DNA from: Christensenella sp.
GTDB taxonomy: Bacteria; Bacillota; Clostridia; Christensenellales; Maliibacteriaceae
DNA: 8,154 bases
Direction: 5' to 3'
Assembly: GCA_019420085.1 (NCBI GenBank)
Contig: JAHZHV010000010.1
Span: forward strand, 1 to 8,154
The notes beneath the pieces are model-generated. The model was not told the DNA's origin and did not search any database. It saw only the letters and a program-made list of their open reading frames with translations. Shown piece by piece: positions 6,182 through 8,154 of the stretch. Position 1 is the first letter of the stretch. Every line of letters starts with the position of its first letter. The position numbers were made by a program, and so were the translations under genes.

Positions 6182-6481
6182 GAACTGAATACAAAAGCTG
6201 TGACGAAGACGGACGAACGAGATCTGCTTTTCAGAGAGTCGGCGTAAGGTGTGAGGCCGGCAGTCAGAACGTTCAGTTCCCATCGCTTCTGAGCTGAAGG
6301 TTTGAACACACGCTTTCGTGCAAGTAGGGCCTTTCGTGATTGCTGCGTCAAGGCATAGCGTTTGATGGAACGCGAAGAGCGGCAACGGAATAAGACCGTT
6401 GCAATTTGAGTGGTACCGCGGGCAGGTAAACGACGTTTCCGGCTCGTCTCAAAGAACATCTTTGAGACGAGCCGTTTTTTT
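6182..6481 (+). promoter_or_regulatory. T-box riboswitch (uncharged-tRNA sensor), probably tRNA-Ile
   Basis: A complete transcriptional T-box. Stem I base: AGCT (6196-6199) pairs with AGCT (6292-6295) and GAAG (6205-6208) with CTTC (6286-6289), enclosing an asymmetric GTGAC/TG kink-turn. Above the specifier loop GAACG (6215-6219) pairs with CGTTC (6270-6274). AGAGAG (6233-6238) and GGTGTGAG (6248-6255) match the distal Stem I motifs. Stem III is GCAACGG (6382-6388) with CCGTTGC (6396-6402). The T-box proper, TGGTACCGCGG at 6411-6421, is near consensus; TGGT (6411-6414) would pair with the ACCA end of a tRNA whose discriminator base is A. In the antiterminator TTTGAG (6405-6410) pairs with CTCAAA (6448-6453) and GCG (6418-6420) with CGT (6445-6447), which sequesters the 5' arm of the terminator. 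The specifier best aligned to the pattern codon-purine-CC-TTT-GAGC is ATC (6282-6284), Ile; TTC (6277-6279), Phe, is the fallback. The class call is firm, the amino acid less so. Confidence 0.93.
6440..6481 (+). terminator. T-box intrinsic terminator
   Basis: A perfect 15-bp stem (6440-6454 with 6460-6474) around an AACAT loop is followed by seven T (6475-6481). Its 5' arm is shared with the antiterminator (6445-6453), so uncharged tRNA binding would allow read-through into the gene at 6585. Confidence 0.95.
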
Positions 6482-6584
6482 CTGGCGAAATGCCGGAAAG
6501 ATGAAACGTCCCTTCTGCACAGGGACGGCGCACGGCTGATTTTCAGGGAATGAGAAGTCAACTTTGCAAGGAGGATTTGACAGG
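6482..6584 (+). other. Spacer between T-box terminator and the fusion gene
   Basis: About 100 untranslated bases hold two small hairpins: CTGGC/GCCGG at 6482-6496 and CGTCCC (6507-6512) with GGGACG (6522-6527). Neither has a T-run. The strong ribosome binding site AAGGAGGA (6568-6575) lies 9 bases before the ATG and is not masked by these stems. Confidence 0.5.
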
Positions 6585-8154
6585 ATGGATACGAACAATA
6601 CCGCAAGTCAACTGTATGAGGTTGCCTGCCGCATTCGGGACATGCGTGAAATTGCCGGTTTTTCCCAGGAGGAGATGGCACGCCGTACCGATACGACGCT
6701 GGAGGAATACGCACGGTATGAGGCGGGAAAACTGGATTTTCCGTTTACGTTTATTCATAAGTGTGCGCTTGCTTTCGGGATCGGTATGACAGATATTCTG
6801 GAAGGCCGCAGCGCAAATCTTTCTTCCTATGCCGTGACGCGCCGCGGCGCGACGAATTACGCAGCTCGCGAAGATGGCATTGAAATCTGCAACCTTGCGC
6901 CGCGCTTTCGCAATAAACTTGCACAGCCGTATTGGGTGCGCTACGAATACAGCGAGCAGCAGCAGAATCGTCCCATCCATACCACGACACACGCCGGCCA
7001 GGAGTTTGACTATGTGTTGAGCGGCAAGCTTAAAGTGCAGGTCGGACAGCATGTCGAAGTGCTGGAAGAGGGGGACAGCATCTATTATGATTCGTCCACA
7101 CCGCACGGCATGATTGCCATCGATGGACGGGATTGTGTCTTTTGTGCTGTTGTCATGCCCGACGATAAGAAGGTTGATGAGCAGGTTGTACGTGACAGTG
7201 TTGTCACGGCACGTCAGTCTGAAAAGCTGGCGGTTGAAAAGTTTATTCATGTTACGGAAGACGAAAAGGGCTGCCTGCAGGCGATTGACTTTACCGATGA
7301 GGAAAAGTTCAATTTTGCCTACGACGTGGTTGATGCCATCGCGGATAAAAATCCGGATAAGCTTGCCATGCTGCATATCTCCCGCGATAAAGTGGAGCGC
7401 CGCTTCAGTTTCCGTGATATGAAACGTGCGTCGAATCAATGTGCCAACTACTTCCGTTCGCTGGGCATCAAAAAGGGCGACCGCGTGATGCTCGTGCTCA
7501 AGCGGCATTACCAGTTCTGGTTCTCGATCCTTGCGCTGCACAAGATCGGTGCAATCGCAATCCCCGCCACAAATCAGCTGCTGGAACATGACTTTACTTA
7601 CCGGTTCGATGCCGCAGGCGTCAAGGCGATTCTCTGCACGGCAGACGGCGATACGGCGCATCAGGTTGATCTGGCGGCGGAAAACAGCAAGACGCTCCAG
7701 CTTCGTGTGATGGTCGGCGGCAAGCGGGAAGGATGGCGTGATTTTGACGCGGAGTACACGATGTTCTCCAGTCATTTTGACCGCACGGATGAGACGCCCT
7801 GCGGCAGCGATACGATGCTGATGTTTTTTACTTCCGGTACGACGGGGTATCCCAAAATCGCGACACACAACTACAAATACGCCCTGGGACACTTTATCAC
7901 GGCACGCTACTGGCACAATGTCCGTTCCGACGGCCTGCATCTGACGATCTCCGATACCGGCTGGGGCAAGGCGCTGTGGGGTAAGCTCTATGGGCAGTGG
8001 ATGTGCGAAGGCGCAGTCTTTACCTACGATTTCGACCGCTTCGATGCGGCGGATATCCTGCCGATGTTTGCACGGTATAATATCACGACGTTCTGTGCGC
8101 CGCCGACGATGTACCGCATGATGATCAAGGAGGATCTGTCCCGCTACGACCTTT
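6585..8154 (+). CDS. XRE HTH - cupin - acyl-CoA synthetase (AMP-binding) fusion protein, 3' end missing
   Basis: The frame is open from ATG 6585 to the window end: 523 residues without a stop. Residues about 14-72 are a Cro/CI-type HTH (IRDMREIAGFSQEEMARR, later EEYARYEAGKL). Residues about 118-190 are a cupin barrel: the first motif has His132, His136 and Glu140 before VLSGKLKVQVG, and the second has GDSIYYDSSTPHG with His174, so metal ligands seem kept. From about 243 an adenylate-forming domain begins (FSFRDMKRASNQCANYFRSLG, GDRVMLVL); the phosphate-binding motif TSGTTGYPK is at 416-424, and SDTGWGKALWGKLYGQW (456-472) and PPTMYR (506-511) point to the medium-chain acyl-CoA synthetase (ACSM/MACS) branch. 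The C-terminal catalytic Lys subdomain would lie beyond the window. It activates a carboxylic acid with ATP and CoA; the exact acid is not visible. Expression is under the T-box and an extended -10 promoter. I recall similar fusions in other anaerobic Bacillota, so the architecture is probably a family trait. Confidence 0.92.
   Translation, partial: MDTNNTASQLYEVACRIRDMREIAGFSQEEMARRTDTTLEEYARYEAGKLDFPFTFIHKCALAFGIGMTDILEGRSANLSSYAVTRRGATNYAAREDGIEICNLAPRFRNKLAQPYWVRYEYSEQQQNRPIHTTTHAGQEFDYVLSGKLKVQVGQHVEVLEEGDSIYYDSSTPHGMIAIDGRDCVFCAVVMPDDKKVDEQVVRDSVVTARQSEKLAVEKFIHVTEDEKGCLQAIDFTDEEKFNFAYDVVDAIADKNPDKLAMLHISRDKVERRFSFRDMKRASNQCANYFRSLGIKKGDRVMLVLKRHYQFWFSILALHKIGAIAIPATNQLLEHDFTYRFDAAGVKAILCTADGDTAHQVDLAAENSKTLQLRVMVGGKREGWRDFDAEYTMFSSHFDRTDETPCGSDTMLMFFTSGTTGYPKIATHNYKYALGHFITARYWHNVRSDGLHLTISDTGWGKALWGKLYGQWMCEGAVFTYDFDRFDAADILPMFARYNITTFCAPPTMYRMMIKEDLSRYDL

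Noticed and set aside
6558..7940. Long - strand open frame (460 codons) opposite the fusion gene
   Set aside because: The + strand encodes three coherent domains behind a T-box and a good ribosome binding site; the antisense product has no recognisable motif.
1..8154. tRNA or rRNA genes, CRISPR arrays, insertion sequences
   Set aside because: No cloverleaf ending, rRNA segment, regularly spaced repeat or transposase motif was seen on either strand.

Overview
The window looks like a piece of a Bacillota (Firmicutes) chromosome, probably an anaerobic clostridium-like or Negativicutes-like lineage. The signs are strong AGGAGG-type ribosome binding sites, consensus sigma-A promoters (one is exactly TTGACA-17-TATAAT), a T-box riboswitch, and proteins that resemble the Bacillota forms of AsnB and PyrG. 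No finer taxonomic placement is supported. Six protein genes are present in whole or part on the + strand and one small regulator gene on the - strand. The large antisense reading frames are shadows.

Left part (1-4291), nitrogen and glutamine: the 3' end of an ammonium channel gene fused in frame to a PII signalling domain; then, after a 192-base leader with two GC-rich hairpins, a glutamine-dependent asparagine synthetase (asnB) and CTP synthase (pyrG) separated by only 40 bases. All three belong to ammonium uptake or to use of glutamine amide nitrogen. The fused PII has Ile where classical PII proteins carry the uridylylated Tyr51, so it is presumably controlled by ligands only.

Middle part (4292-5310): a regulatory interval. 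It holds a weak pyrG terminator, a 32-base perfect palindrome that probably terminates the - strand gene, a + strand promoter-like site with an embedded inverted repeat, a 70-residue Cro/CI-type HTH regulator on the - strand, and, divergent from it, a 93-residue predicted lipoprotein driven by a perfect consensus promoter flanked by three CCGAAT boxes.

Right part (5311-8154): an amidohydrolase-2 family TIM-barrel enzyme of unknown substrate, then a 0.47-kb non-coding stretch containing an extended -10 promoter and a complete T-box riboswitch (Stem I with kink-turn, Stem III, T-box/antiterminator and a 15-bp terminator). The T-box controls an unusual fusion protein: XRE-type DNA-binding domain, cupin domain and a medium-chain acyl-CoA synthetase-like AMP-binding domain, cut off by the window end.

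The most interesting point is this last unit. T-boxes normally respond to uncharged tRNA and control tRNA charging, amino acid synthesis or amino acid uptake. Here the best-fitting specifier is AUC (Ile), with UUC (Phe) as the alternative, and the gene is an acyl-CoA synthetase. A coherent inference is salvage: a branched-chain (or aryl) carboxylic acid is activated to its CoA ester and reductively carboxylated to the 2-oxo acid of the missing amino acid. The XRE and cupin domains could add a second, ligand-dependent layer of control on the same polypeptide.
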